Source: Trachythela sp. YZ-2020 (taxonomy: Eukaryota > Cnidaria > Anthozoa > Malacalcyonacea > Clavulariidae). Taken from it: a stretch of 64,000 bases of DNA. A program made the position numbers and the translations under genes. The first letter of the stretch is position 1; each line of letters begins with the position of its first letter. Below, piece by piece: positions 1-12,900 of the stretch. The notes below the pieces were generated by a model. That model worked only from the letters and a program-made list of their open reading frames with translations, did no database searches and was not told the DNA's origin. The stretch spans positions 2,666,001-2,730,000 of the forward strand of contig JADLSH010000369.1 of the NCBI GenBank assembly GCA_016169945.1. The letters are read 5' to 3'.

Positions 1-513
1 TCTTTGTCACACATGCTTCCCCAGTTTAATGTTGTGAACAATGTCGCTGAATGTTTACTAAATCACAAGTTCAACATTGACTTGGGGGAGTGGGGGACTT
101 ACAAAGTGCAACATGATTTTACTTTTTACAGGGAAATTATTATAAGAGGTATGCAAATTTTTGTATAGAGTCTCAACCAGTTATGTCCAAGATTGTAGTC
201 TGAGTCCAAAATTGCAAAAGATTTTGAGCAAGCTACAAGAAGGGTCTATTTACCTAGGGGACTATTATACCAAGTGTTATGTATGCCCCCATCTTTCAAG
301 TACTTCAAACTACCTTGATCACTGGTAGAAATCAATGGGTGTGTCAAGTATGAAGCTTACAGGCTGTTCGAAAGAGCTGGACAGGCTCACCAATCAGGCT
401 GGCTCATTTATAGTACAAAGATCCTGTCATGTGAAGTTTCTTACTATACTAGTATGCTATATGGCTCATAATAATATAATGGAACCAATTTTCAGTTAAT
501 AACATTTCTTCTT
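1..513. other. intergenic, nothing recognised
   Basis: AT-rich sequence with no long open frame on either strand, no tRNA-like box pair and no obvious repeat. It ends at the long hairpin that starts at 514. Confidence 0.5.
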
Positions 514-606
514 GTGGGAGTTTGGGAGAACTCGAAATAACGTGGAAAAACTCGTCCTACGGGCTCGTTTTCCCACTGATTATTTCTCGTTCTCCCAAAC
601 TCCCAC
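514..606. repeat. long imperfect hairpin (about 41-bp arms)
   Basis: The left arm (514 to about 554, beginning GTGGGAGTTTGGGAGAAC) is the near-perfect reverse complement of the right arm (about 564-606). The loop is short and GC-rich (TCCTACGGG) and is flanked by CTCG on both sides. It is immediately followed by a second short palindrome at 608-635. It is one of four such roughly 90-100 bp hairpins in the window (others at 17594, 28693 and 59077). It is probably a miniature mobile or cruciform repeat; the family is not recognised. Confidence 0.75.
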
Positions 607-607
607 G

Positions 608-635
608 CGTGTTTCTATAAGTGTATAGAAACACG
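608..635. repeat. 12-bp palindrome CGTGTTTCTATA / TATAGAAACACG
   Basis: Perfect 12-bp arms around a 4-bp loop. A second copy with one mismatch is at 4164-4191, so this is a dispersed motif and not a chance palindrome. Confidence 0.7.
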
Positions 636-1414
636 GAAAATGTTTTCTATTTCTTAAGTTTAATATGGTTCGCGGTTAATTAGCATGCATGGCTACAGAC
701 TCCCTTTTGTTTTAGCAATTCCCAGAGGTAGACATGTTTGTATTTAAGTTTGTAGGCGACAAAAGAAATAGAAATTTATTTGTAAGTGTAAAAAATATAT
801 GGCTTCATTTACGTCCAGTGGCAGTTTAATATTTCTGTCAAGTCACAGTTCTCCATCGTAAGTCTGCTGTGCTATAAGAATAATGTCAAAGTCCATTTTG
901 GCCTCTTCACAGTTTACAAGAATTTTGATTCTTATTATAAAACATCCATTTTACGAAAATCGATTGCATTTTCAAGTAATGTCATTGTCAGAAAGAACCT
1001 GGTTGTAATTCTAGCCAATCAGGATTGACGAAATTCTGCCAATTGCATGTAAGGTTGATAAACCATAACCAATCATAATTCAGCAAAGCACTGCGTTCTC
1101 AGAGGTCCGAATTTGGCTTCTTTTCGACAGAAGAATGTTTGGCGATGTTTGGCAATGCAATGCAATGCGATGCAATGTGATATAATCAGTGAAGAAGTCT
1201 CAAGTCTGAAGTCTGAAGTTTCTCTAGGCAACGGCTTCTGTATTTAGTAGCTCACAATCAGGGTCGGTACGTATTGCTAAATGAACAGGCTTTGTGATTG
1301 GTTGGTTTTGACAATAAAAGACAACTAGTGATCCAAGGATAGTGCAAAGTTTTAAAAGACAAATGCAGTGAAATGCTATGTTACATGGTTTATAGTGCGT
1401 ACGTAATTGTTGTG

Positions 1415-1591
1415 CATGATTAAGTTTAGGTTTATATCTTTGAATAGCGAGGGATTCTTGGAAAAGCAAAAGGGACAAATGGTTAGATTTATCTACGATA
1501 AAACATGTTCAGCCATTATACATCTGGTTTGATTAGACTCTGCGTCATGAATCCCTCGCTATTCAAAGATATAAACCTGAACTTAATCATG
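1415..1591. repeat. inverted repeat, 41-bp arms
   Basis: Arms 1415-1455 and 1551-1591 are reverse complements with one or two mismatches, separated by 95 bp. They are probably the remnant of a small foldback transposon. Short open frames over the arms reflect this symmetry and are not genes. Confidence 0.75.
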
Positions 1592-1604
1592 GAATTAATA
1601 TATT

Positions 1605-1800
1605 GCATAAAGCTTGCTGGCAAGTCAAGCGATTGGCGGTAACACGTTGGCTACCTCGTTGCCTTCTGCTTGGATTAAATAAAGCTCGCTGGCAACTGAA
1701 GCGATTGACGATAACACGTTGGCTATCTCCTCGTCTTTCTCGTTTTAATAAAGTCCTCTGACGAGTCAAGAGATTTTCGCTGTTCTCGCAAGTCATTTTC
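1605..1800. repeat. three diverged tandem copies of a roughly 70-bp unit
   Basis: The pattern GCTNGCTGGCAA, CAAGCGATTG, TAACACGTTGGCTA, then CTTTAAT/ATTAAATAAAG recurs at about 1610, 1680 and, more degenerate, 1745. The 71-residue minus-strand open frame over it has the same internal repeat (QRVxANR... QxALxN) and is most likely a by-product of the array. No family is recognised. Confidence 0.55.
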
Positions 1801-1809
1801 ATCGTATAA

Positions 1810-3670
1810 AACGCGACACAAACGCGGCGCTTCTGTACTAATAATCTGTTTACGCTCTACTGATCTGATGCAATTTTCTCTCTGCGTGGCATCATGGTGG
1901 CATTCATGCACGAGCCAATCATATTGAATTCAGCAGCGTGTTGTTCACGTGCGGGTCACGTCACCTTAGGCAACCTTGCTCTGAACCTTTAATCATTTCC
2001 ATATTTAGATTTTAGAGAGCCAATCACTGTAACAGTTGTTTGACCGGTTGCGGTATATAAATATAAACAACCGCTCATATTTGCCCCGTCCGTTAAAACT
2101 GCCAATGCCTTATACTGCGATAGACGTCTATGATCATTGAAACTTTGCTTTTAGTAAAAAAAAATTATTTGTAATCTTGAGAGAGGACAAAGTTATCGAG
2201 GCAATGAATGTTGTGGATGAATAGTTGCAGACTTGCAGTAAATATTACGTTGTCGTTGTGTACTTGTGTTGAAAGAAAAACATTCGTTAATCGTTATGTT
2301 TATGACTTATACTCAGTATTAAGTTATAGAAGGACAAAGAGTAAAGAGTAGTTACATGTATGATATAGTTTAGTTTTGTAAATATTACAGGGTTCATATT
2401 ATTAAATGTTGTGTTGAAAATTTTGTTTACAGTAATATGACTCTACTGTATATGTCTGTATACTCTATAATTCCGGACTGTCACTTCAAATTTTGCACAT
2501 GGGTGGCTATTATATATTAGCCCAAGTTAAGTAAGTCCAAGTCGGAAATCTGAATTGTTTGGTGAAATAGTATAAAAATTAAGGGTGTATAGTCGGCCAC
2601 TGCCTTCAACTAGAACACCCACACAATTTTTAAGGATTTTTCAAAGCGGAAATTCTGTTTAACTTTCGTTTTCCTAACAATGTCAATGACAATGCATATA
2701 AACAGTACTGTTGTTTACGTTCACACTTCAAACGTAATTATTTATATCACAGAAAATCAGAATTATACATCCCAATCCAATTATATCCCATCAATTTAAG
2801 GTATACAGTAAAGTTTAAATTAACACGACTATTGGGACTGCAGGCTTTGCAGCACGTTTATACACGTATGATCCCGTTTTATACCATAGAGGTTATAATA
2901 TAAATCGGATACTATAGTCTGCACTGTTTTGATAGTTCATAATACAGATTACAGATCGAATACATGCAGTATACTATATATATCCAGCCATCGACTTGCA
3001 CAAGTTTATTGACATTGGCATTGTCCCTATAGTTCATAAGGCTATAGTTGTATTTGCAATAATATAGCCTTTAAACTGCTACCACATTTACCTTCCTTAT
3101 CATTTATATAATCTGCAAACTCGCATTTGAGATACAGTCTTTAAATATTTTGTCATAATCATATTCTCGAAAGCAAATGTCAAATAATAATGCTCGGGAA
3201 GCGAAAATAAGTGAATTTCTACAATCCTTCCCGTTGATTATCCAGTACTGAAGGCACGTTGGTAAGTCAGTTATAATGACTGATTTCTCTCCGGTTCATC
3301 GACATATAGTTATACTATATATTGATAATTTGATATAATTATGTCTTGTCGCTAGACTCGCTACACCGCACGTGTACGAATCTCGCAGTCACCTCGCGGC
3401 CACGCACTTGATAGCGCACGCGCATTTGTGATTGCACAAAAAATCGCGTGTTCCGGGGGAAAGTTCGCCAATTTAATGTCAATTCAACGTCTTCAGCAAA
3501 TGTTTCAAGTTCAATATAAAGACTCTAATTCAGCATAGTTTGTGTAAAGTCGCCATAAGATCAAAACAATATTTAAAGAAAAATGTGAAGTCCTGTCTTG
3601 AAGGACTAAATCACTAAATGTTAATGAATTTAAAAAGAAACATAAATTGTATGCACCCCCCGGAAAGTTT
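1810..3670. other. intergenic, nothing recognised
   Basis: AT-rich, with only short chance open frames. A TATA-like string (TATATAAATATA) occurs near 2053, but no coding frame or splice structure follows it. Confidence 0.45.
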
Positions 3671-3680
3671 ACACTATGAT

Positions 3681-3706
3681 TGAATGAATGAATGAATGAA
3701 TGAATG
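3681..3706. repeat. (TGAA)n microsatellite
   Basis: Six uninterrupted TGAA units followed by degenerate TGAC TGAC. Confidence 0.9.
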
Positions 3707-4163
3707 ACTGACTCGTTTGAATTTTCGCCACTCACCACAATATTGCAAAGTTTCGAAGAAACTTTGCACTAATAAACCATAGAAATCATCTTTCTAAAGA
3801 ACGAGTCATAAACACTGATCACTTTTGTTTCAGAAAACCAATCACAAAACACGTTCATACGAGGTAGATACTTGCCGCACAATCATGACGTCTGAGGTCA
3901 ATTCGACCCAAAAATCGAGCAGCAAATGATTTCGCAACAATTGAACTAAATAATCTTTCGTAAATCTAAAGTCTGCCTACTCGGCATCTTGTTGAAAGAA
4001 AACTAAAGACCCCTTTTTAAAAAGAGGTCTTTTTCCAGGACCCACTTTCACAATGCAAAAAAATCTCAGGGTCTCCCTAATTTCTCCTCCAGGCCCCCCT
4101 CTCCATATTTAATGACCGATCCCTTACGTTTCTAAATTCAAAGGCGCGAGGCGGGAAATTTTC

Positions 4164-4191
4164 CGTGTTTCTATACAGTTATAGAAGCACG
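4164..4191. repeat. second copy of the CGTGTTTCTATA palindrome
   Basis: Same 12-bp arms and 4-bp loop as at 608-635, with one mismatch (TATAGAAGCACG). Just before it, at about 4105-4125, is a string like the end of the Harbinger-like element at 15509-16814 (AATGACCGxTCCCTTA), so this is a cluster of element ends. Confidence 0.6.
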
Positions 4192-4445
4192 CTTCTCGAC
4201 CAGTCAACGCACGCGTACTATAAATGTTATATTATAAATAAAACATGATCAAATGTACACTAACGGCAGAATTATTATTATAGACAAAAATAGAAACAAT
4301 CAAGAATAACTTTTTGAATGCATCTTTATCTCTCAATACATCTTAGCTGATGCATTTTTCTATTTTACTATAACCTATGATGAACTACAATACTAACAAT
4401 AGATTAAATTTTGTCCTTGAGGGTATTGCTGGTATGGCTGCCAGT

Positions 4446-6985
4446 TCAGTTAACATAGAAGACTTCTACCTCAGAAGGTTTGAAGTTGTTGTAACTACCA
4501 GCCAATAATGATCTCGTTTTACTGTTTCCATAGCTATAACCATTGGGAAGACGATATGTGTAGCCAAAATCTGTGTAAGAACCTGTTGAAGATCCAGCGT
4601 TGTTTGCGATGTAAATATCATGACCTCCTCCGAAAGTTGGTCCATAACTGGGATTCGTGTATATAGCTTTGTAACTATATCGATACACATTGGATCTGAA
4701 TGGAGGGAGGTTGTATCTGTTCTTGAAGGAAAATATGAAAGAATTCCAACTTTCCCTCCAACCCGAGGAACCTAGGAGAAAGTAAAAAAGAATGAAAATG
4801 GCTCCATACGCAGTCCAGTTTTACCACCATGCATCTAGTAATCATGATAAATCTACCGAGGAAATGGACAATGGAAATCTTTTTTGAATATGTAAAATTT
4901 GGAACCGAATAGATGCGCTACCTGCATAATCATAACTGCATACGATTTCAGTCACCTGAGCAGTCGGTGTTCAGATTGGCAACGCTATGCACGACACTGT
5001 CACTGCATGATAAGATTTTTATTATTATACAAATGATTTATTAGACGGTGGGGATACGTATTCTTTTTCGGAACTTGTATCTTGTGTCTCGTTGTTTCTA
5101 TGGATTTGGAAATAGGGACTTGGGGGCCGGGGGTTGCGGAGGGGTATGGGGAGCAGGGAGGGTGCGATGCCCCACAAATAGTTAAATTTGAAATATTTTG
5201 AAAATAGTTAAATATTAAAACGTTTGTCATTGATGTTTGCGTATTTGATCACACATTTTCTGTTTTCTCGCGATTGACTATGGTCTACTGCGAAAGAACG
5301 TGTACGTTAATAATACTAGTAAACACTGATATACAGACATCGATGAAAATTGTTAAACAAAATGACGCTAGCGGTATCGGTAGGCGGAACCGCGGTATCT
5401 TAACCTCTATTGTCGCATGGTTTAAAGAATGTATACAGCACAATTCCTTCTCTGCTATTTTGATTGCTATATATACGCAAAAGTAATGCGAATTTTAAGT
5501 CATCGATGTAGTAGATTTAACCACAATATTTAGTGGTTGTGATAATGCTGACTAGAGCGGTATGGGCTCATACTCAATTCCCACTCGAGTTATAGTAAGC
5601 CCCCTCAAACTGACTTGCAAATTTACATGTGACTATACCTCACTCCCTCCCACCCCCTCCCCCCAAACAATAGTCTCTAACCTTAGAAAGTTCAAGGTTA
5701 TGGAAATGGAACTGGAGACAAGCTAGGGTAACAACATTCATTCCAATACTACAATTTCTAAATATTTGCAAGTTGGACTTGTGCCTGGAATGCGACTCTT
5801 TGTCCACTTCGTTTGAAACATCCTATGAAATATCGATCTGTTCCTGACTTATGGCCGTTAGCTCCACATATTTCGAATTAGAATGTTTGATATTTTTGAG
5901 TTATTCTACTAACAGACAAATACACACAATATTATCTTGACATATTTATAATAAGTTGAAGTAAAGTTGAGGCTCAAAATTTAAAGTGTGTTAATTAAGC
6001 TCGAGTCTCGTAATGTTTCTTTAAGGTCTTTAGCAGTTTCGTTACTTTAAATTTTTAGCAATAAATAAAGAAACTTTGCCGACTATATCTTGACAGTAAC
6101 ATGTACAATCTACCCATGCTCAGTTAAGATAGGTTTACTTTCTCTAGGTTTAATTTTTGGCGGCAATTTATAATCGTGATTTGGCGGTACATGCAACGCT
6201 ACAATTTTGTTGTTCGACGTGTGATGCAGCAATTTTCACCAATCGATCTGCGCGCGCGCTCCGGTCGCAATACCCTACATATAAAAACGCCCTGGTCACG
6301 AGCTTTTAGTTCTACAGATTACCCAAAACGCAAACGTAGTTTTCTTGCCTTTTTGTCTATACATACATGTATACATCGATGTTGAGAATTCCTTTTTGAA
6401 GACTTTCTGTTTAATTTCTTTGGGATAGCTATGGCGACAGCTTTTACATGGGTATAATTGGTCTTAATATGCACTACTTATTATTCAGTATTTGATTAAC
6501 ATTCTAACTTGACTTTTCATAATATTGAAAATCGATTTCCTCATGCAGAATGACTCCGTGTGTATCGCCTGCCAAACCTGATCGGGGTTACATATGTATA
6601 TACACACGAACTATAAATAATTTTAAGATCATAACTTTATCTATGCAGACCCGACAATTTGCGACACTTTTCGAACTAGTTTTCCATAGACGAAATACAT
6701 AGATATAGTTCGTGACCCAACTCCTTCAATACAATTTTGAACATACTCGCCCTATCTTACCTCCCCATTGCACATCTGAATATCCACCAAAAATATATGA
6801 ACCAACTCTGATAATGGTAACAGTTGGTCCTTTGTAGTCGCATCTAGAATGAAATGTGTATGATCTCCAGCCATCTCGAGTTGCACGGTAACATAGTGAC
6901 CAAGAAGTCGCAAAGGGAACCCACTGTGATAGTTGCTTGATGTAACTCGTTTTTCCACGCAATATTTGGGAATCCATGAAATGTA
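4446..6985 (-). CDS. exons 12-13 of the TLDc gene: C-terminal TLDc domain
   Basis: Exon 12 (6985-6761) has [45 protein letters not shown] and [11 protein letters not shown], the N-terminal half of a TLDc domain. Exon 13 (4771-4446) has the C-terminal half: [11 protein letters not shown], then [13 protein letters not shown], then [20 protein letters not shown] and stop. Both halves are full length (about 183 residues), and the GGGHD motif is intact. Known vertebrate and yeast TLDc proteins (OXR1, NCOA7, TBC1D24, Rtc5) act inside cells on the V-ATPase; here the domain sits at the end of a secreted protein, so that role cannot be assumed. No AATAAA follows closely on the minus strand; a variant GATAAA lies near 4323. 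Confidence 0.9.
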
Positions 6986-9900
6986 CTAAACAATGAAAGA
7001 TCAGGCTTTAAATTAGTGTGTTTTGCGTAGCATAATGGCGGGAAAATTCTTTTTAGGAGTTCACAGGTTTACCTTCGGATCAGTACCCGCTAAAGAGCAC
7101 AGCACAGGCAAGGAATTATTCTAACAGAGTACATTTAATCCAAAATACTCTGTAGAAAAATGTATGAGATTTTTATGGGCTTCTTAATCTAAAATTGTTC
7201 TATTCATTCTAGCATTGTATATATGCATGTGTCAATTTTGTCCTTCAAGTATTTAAAACAAACACAAACCGAACACAAGTGAAATGAAAACTAAAACAGA
7301 AATATTATATACTCATGCATAACTCATAATTAAGGACAAAATGTTAAAATTTGATCTTGTAAAGTTTAACAAATGTTCGATATACATTTCACTGCATGTG
7401 TTCCTCACCACACAGCAATTTACTTCTTTCTACTACGTAAATTACATTATACGCGCCTTTTCCCACGATATATACCTTTTTAATTAATAGGAAATAATTA
7501 TAGGGAAATATCGATCCGTGCATGGTAAAGAACGCATGCGCCTTTCAGCAGGGAAATTTGAAGAAACATTGCATTGATACTAGAAAAGTACAATTGGGGG
7601 GCTAATTAATCTTAAGGACTTCACATTTATTGCGAAAATAAGTAAATTAAGAGCAATACCTAACCTACAATAATTTAGCGTTAAAGTTCGATTACTTTAT
7701 ACTGATGCACATGGTAATTCGCTGAAATTTTGAATGCCGAAATAACAAAATATAGAAACGTCTTACTTTTTGTAAATTTTTTATCCAATGCTTGTATCTG
7801 TAGTTGCAAATTTTGTAGTTTGCTCTTCAGTTGTTGCTCAGCAGTTTGTTGTTGTCTCTCCAGGGCCTGTTGTTTACTCTTAATTTGTTTATCCATATTC
7901 TTTTGATTCTGTTCAAGTGCTTGTTGTTTGCCACTTAACTGGTTGGCAAAGGCTTTTTGTTTCGTCTTCAGTTCTTGCAAAATAAGCCGTTGCTCACTTT
8001 GTACCTTAATAACAATGAAATGTACACAAAATATAACTTGTTTCAAAAATGTTGCTTCCTTTCCTTTTAATTCCTATACAGTTCACAGTTCAGACTACTC
8101 TTCATCACAAAGTATTGTGTTTGCATGGGATTAAAATAATTTATATTGCCGTTATGGAAATAGAATATTTGAAACATGCAGCCTAAACATCCATAGAATT
8201 CTCTGCATAGAGCTTAAGACACGCAGCTTATTCTCAAATTTGGCATCACAACACACAAACGTCTGCTTCATGTGCTACAAGAAGATAGAGAAATTTTGCA
8301 ACTATTTGTTTTTGAACTGATGCATATGTAGAATACCTAAACGAGATTATAGATTTAATACCATTTCAAAAGTTTTTCGGAGTGGAAATTTCAAGTGAAA
8401 ATTCACTATACCTGCACATCATTACATGCCTCATAATTCATCTATTTAATTTAATATTTCAGCAAACATACTTTCTTTTCCATGGCAATCTTGTTCCATC
8501 CTTGTTTACCTTGCACCAGAAGTTCTTGATTTTTTGGACGGAAAGCTAATAGCCCTTCTGCAGGAGAAATTTTTTCCAAGGTGTCCTTGTTTGGAACAAC
8601 CAAGACCTGAAATACAATGATTGTGTTATTTCAGTAACCCTAATATATCTAGAAATATAGAATCCCCCAGACCCCCCTAGTTGGGTGGCACCACATCGAT
8701 TAATCTTTTTTGGTTAGGTCGTCCCCCCCCAAAACTTGATGAGCTTCCTACGCCTCTGTGCAATGCTTTTCAATCAATAAACGGCCACAAAGTGTGATGA
8801 GGGCATATGTAATTATAATCTATTCTAAAATAATAAGCTTTTCACGGTGTGCGGAATAGATTGCCGATTCATTGCTATTACCTATACTAACATCATATGA
8901 TATTATTCATAAGTGATATGATAAGTTTAATAGTCTGTATGTTCTTGGGAAGATTTAACAGGAAAATTACCGGCTATACTCAGTCTACAAAAGTACTGTA
9001 CGCATTTAAGTATATATGGATGAATTATGTATGTTCGCATCCGAATTCATGCAGTTCTTTTATACTGCTCGATCGAAGAATGTTATGTTAAAAACCTCAA
9101 TTTACATACAATCCTTATTGCATTCCTAAACCACTTATCCCAATGCTAATCCAATCCTAATATAATCCTTGTGACATCACTTCGAGATATAGAATATATA
9201 GAAAGTCATGGAGAAATATTTTATCAATCAGTTTCTCATTTAATTTTCATCCAACCAAAATTTGATAGTTGTTTATAGGTCCACATGCAAACATTCGTAT
9301 TAAACTTTTGATAGACTAGATTAAACTTTATTGGATTTTCAAATTCACATCCATTAATGCGCAAATTTGTCTTTAGCTGGCCATGTTACACGTGGCAATT
9401 TGTTCTGCAACTTGCAACTGAGTGTCTGACATAGAGCAATGTTTTCTAAAAATATTCACATCACGTATAGGGGTGCACCGGATTTCAAATCCGGCCGGAA
9501 TTCCGGCCGGATTTAACAAATCCGGCCGGATTTGCCGGATTTAAAAATAAAAAAACGCACTCAAAAATCTAAACTGACACTAACTAAAAATAGTAAATAG
9601 TAATAAATAGTTATAATTTTTATTTATAAATGAAAAAATTCCTTACCCTTGGAAACTTCATGCCATTGTCTTTGATTTTTATAATTTAAAAAACATAAAC
9701 CGCCATTTTGAATACTGAATTATCCCAATTTATCCCCAATTGTCCCCATTACCGGTTTATCTCAAATCCGACCGGAATTCCGGCCGGAATTTTTGTCCAA
9801 ATCCGGCAAATCCGGTTCCGGCCGGATTTGAAAATACCAAATCCGGTGCACCCCTAATCACGTATATATAAGCGTGGTCCATGTTTCATGCCGCCGATAT

Positions 9901-12900
9901 CTTTCATTATCATTTGTTTCTTTGTTGCCTCTTGCATGTAACTTTGGTGAAGTAAAACAATGGTCAAGCTCAAAATTTCTCCCGTAATACCTTCTACATA
10001 ACATTGCTCTGTGTCAGAATTTGCGTTGCAAGTTGCAATAAATATTGCCTCGTGTACTACATGTGCTTTTGTAAATTCGGCAAAATTAGTCTTACCGCGC
10101 CGTTCTTCTTAATTTCTTCTGATGTCCCACAACTTCCCTAAATAATCATTAAAAAAGGTTAAATTTGACAGATGACGGCTCGTAATGCTAAAGACCCCTT
10201 ATTACCTTAATTTCTTATTCAGATATAGCGAAGGCCAACAATTGAGCCTGGGAGAAGTTTATCGAGGGATATACTTCTGGCCAAAAATATGTTTATATGT
10301 CTTAGTTTACAGAGAATCGAATTATTCAAAATGTTTATCGGTATAAACTTTATATTAATATATATTCATCACAGAATTCTGCACAAACCTTTTCTCTCAA
10401 TCCTGTTTCTTCATCCAGCTTGTAATTTTCTTCTTTGCCATCTTTACCTGTTATTGTGAAGTCGATGCATTTTCTCCAAACACGTTTAGGAAGAGAAGAA
10501 CGGATCCAGATCCATGTCTCAACTTGTTTTATTACTTTGCCTCCGTTAATAGCAGTGCAGTTTTTCAGACAATAATTGTCCTTTCCGCCCTTTGGTCCAT
10601 AGCATGCACAACACTAAAAATAATTATTCAAATGTATTGTCGGTGGTCACAAGTTAACAAATACAATTTTGCCGTTTTTTCTTCAATTATAGACACACAG
10701 TATGACGTCATAACGTGCATGGTAAGAACGAATACGTACATGGCCACGAACCACGGGGAGTAGTACAAGAGTTGAAATACTAGCTAAACTCAGCTCTTAT
10801 CGAAACGTTTTGGGGCTTTGAATGCGACAGAAAGAGATTTACACATCATTTGACGTGGCCATGATCATACAAAACAACGCACGCCGTTGGTTTATGATGC
10901 TTCTGAGAGAGCTGTGATTGACTTAAAGATACAGTAGCGTCATCCGTGCGACTGTCTTAATTCTAATAGATTGTGGCTCTCGACCAATAAAAAGGAAGAT
11001 ATTGAACTCAGATTTTATATAATAATAACTTATATTACAGTGAAATGTTAGCTCAATCTGCAATCATTCATTTGCTATTATTCATTTAATGTACTTAATT
11101 ATATTTATGTAAACACGTGAGCACGCCTGCTACTTTGATGGATATTAAATATTGGTTACTTAAACAGACTGAGTAGAATATAGATCAAACTATACTCAAA
11201 TTGCATCATGGATATAAATTACTTTGAAGTATACGTACAGTGTCTACAGTGTACTGTTGTCAGGAAGCCAGAAACCGGGCTAAGAAGCCATATAGCTGCA
11301 TGGTAAGATTGAAGGATTGCAATTTATAAAAATTTATAGATTTACCTTTCCATGCGAGCAACCAATAAATGCCGTTGAGCTATGCGCTATTCCAGAGCTG
11401 GTTGAATTATCCTTTGCGCTATAACTAAATATTTGCAAAAAGCTCAGATAGTTCTTTATTCATTATACTATTTTATGCTGATAGTATATCATATTATATA
11501 TGATTGAAAGTTAGAAAGATTATTTCTATTACCAATAATTAATATCAGTATTTTATAGAAACATATTTGATACCTATTTTCTATTAAACCATGACTAGTG
11601 GCTAAATATTTTACTCCAACTATTTACTACATAGCTACAATTGCGTTGTCTGGAAGTTTTAGTATTAACTTCTAGATATTGAATAATTGTTTTACCTAAA
11701 CGAACCAGAATCATCAAATCTCACGCCTTGTAATCCGGGGAAAAAAGCAAATCCGGGACATGGACTCTGCAGACACTTGTTCATCATACCCTGTTAAAAA
11801 GTAAGTTATAATGTGGTATAGTTTATCATGCAATATTAATAATGTTACATTTTGTTGTTCCAGCTGAACATGCATGCAAACAACTATAAATAAATGTAAT
11901 AATGTGTTAAACTAAATGCATGTATAAATGGTTTTTGGCGTATTGAGTGAGTCGTAAGGAATGTCAATATTCATTATATTATAAGTAGTATCTAACGTAC
12001 GAGCAATTTGATTGGCTAATTGCGCGTGCTATATGACGCAATAAAGCACGTCACTGTTTTGGTTTTTCTCCCTTCGTCCCCGCTTGTTAAATTTTCCTCG
12101 GAATTGTCAAATGAACAAAATTATAATAGTTTTAAATCCAAAGTCTGTCAGAAAGCAAGAAAAGCAGACCTAAACGAGATGGAAAAAGCCAGCCAACAAA
12201 TGAAAATAGGAAATAAACGGCGAATAAAGATTCGTAGCTGTTTATGGGTTTGAAATATACTTTTTTGCTTGAAAGTTCGCATTCAACAGCGACAATAAAC
12301 GCGGAAATCTGTGCTATTTTGACATTCAAAGGTGCAAAAACTCTATTTCAACACAAACCAAACCAAATTTATCCACACTTCTAGGTGCAAAAAATTAAAA
12401 TTAATAATTTTGGCATTGATTTAGATAACAGTATGTCTCTAGTTTTTAAGCTGTCAAGATGCAACGACAAAAACCTACACAAATACGACATGTTTATGGA
12501 TTTCTTGACAGTTTGTCTGAGAAAATTTTTTACCACCAACCATTGAACAACAAAAAACACAACAAAAATATTCAAACAGTACATAATTATATTATACGAA
12601 TCTTACCCATCCAATTAGAGGTGATACGTGTGCCCCAAATAGAGAACAACGAAAATTAGCGTTGACAATCTTTCCAATCTGGAGATCTTTAACAAACTGA
12701 ATGTCACCAACCCCAGGATTATGCTCTGTGCAACCACCACGGTCGCGGATAAGAAGTTCTTTAAAGCGACGTATATTTGCTAGTCTAAAACTCCTTTAAA
12801 GTAACATAAATCATTCATTTTATAGCACTTTCAATATTTCCAATATTGATAATTGAATTCAAGAAACAAAGATGACGTTAAATTGGTTTCTTGAAATGTA

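Noticed and set aside
1740..1790. CTGACGAGTCAAGAG as a third hammerhead core
   Set aside because: No GAAA box at the right distance and no stem II or stem III pairing.
3400..4125. Possible full Harbinger-like MITE ending AATGACCGATCCCTTA near 4125
   Set aside because: Only one end could be seen; no matching left terminal repeat was found, so no element is called.
6240..6385. Plus-strand CCAAT, GC-rich box and TATAAAAACGCC, like a histone-type promoter
   Set aside because: It lies in intron 12 of the opposite-strand gene and no histone or other coding frame follows. Probably chance or a promoter relic.
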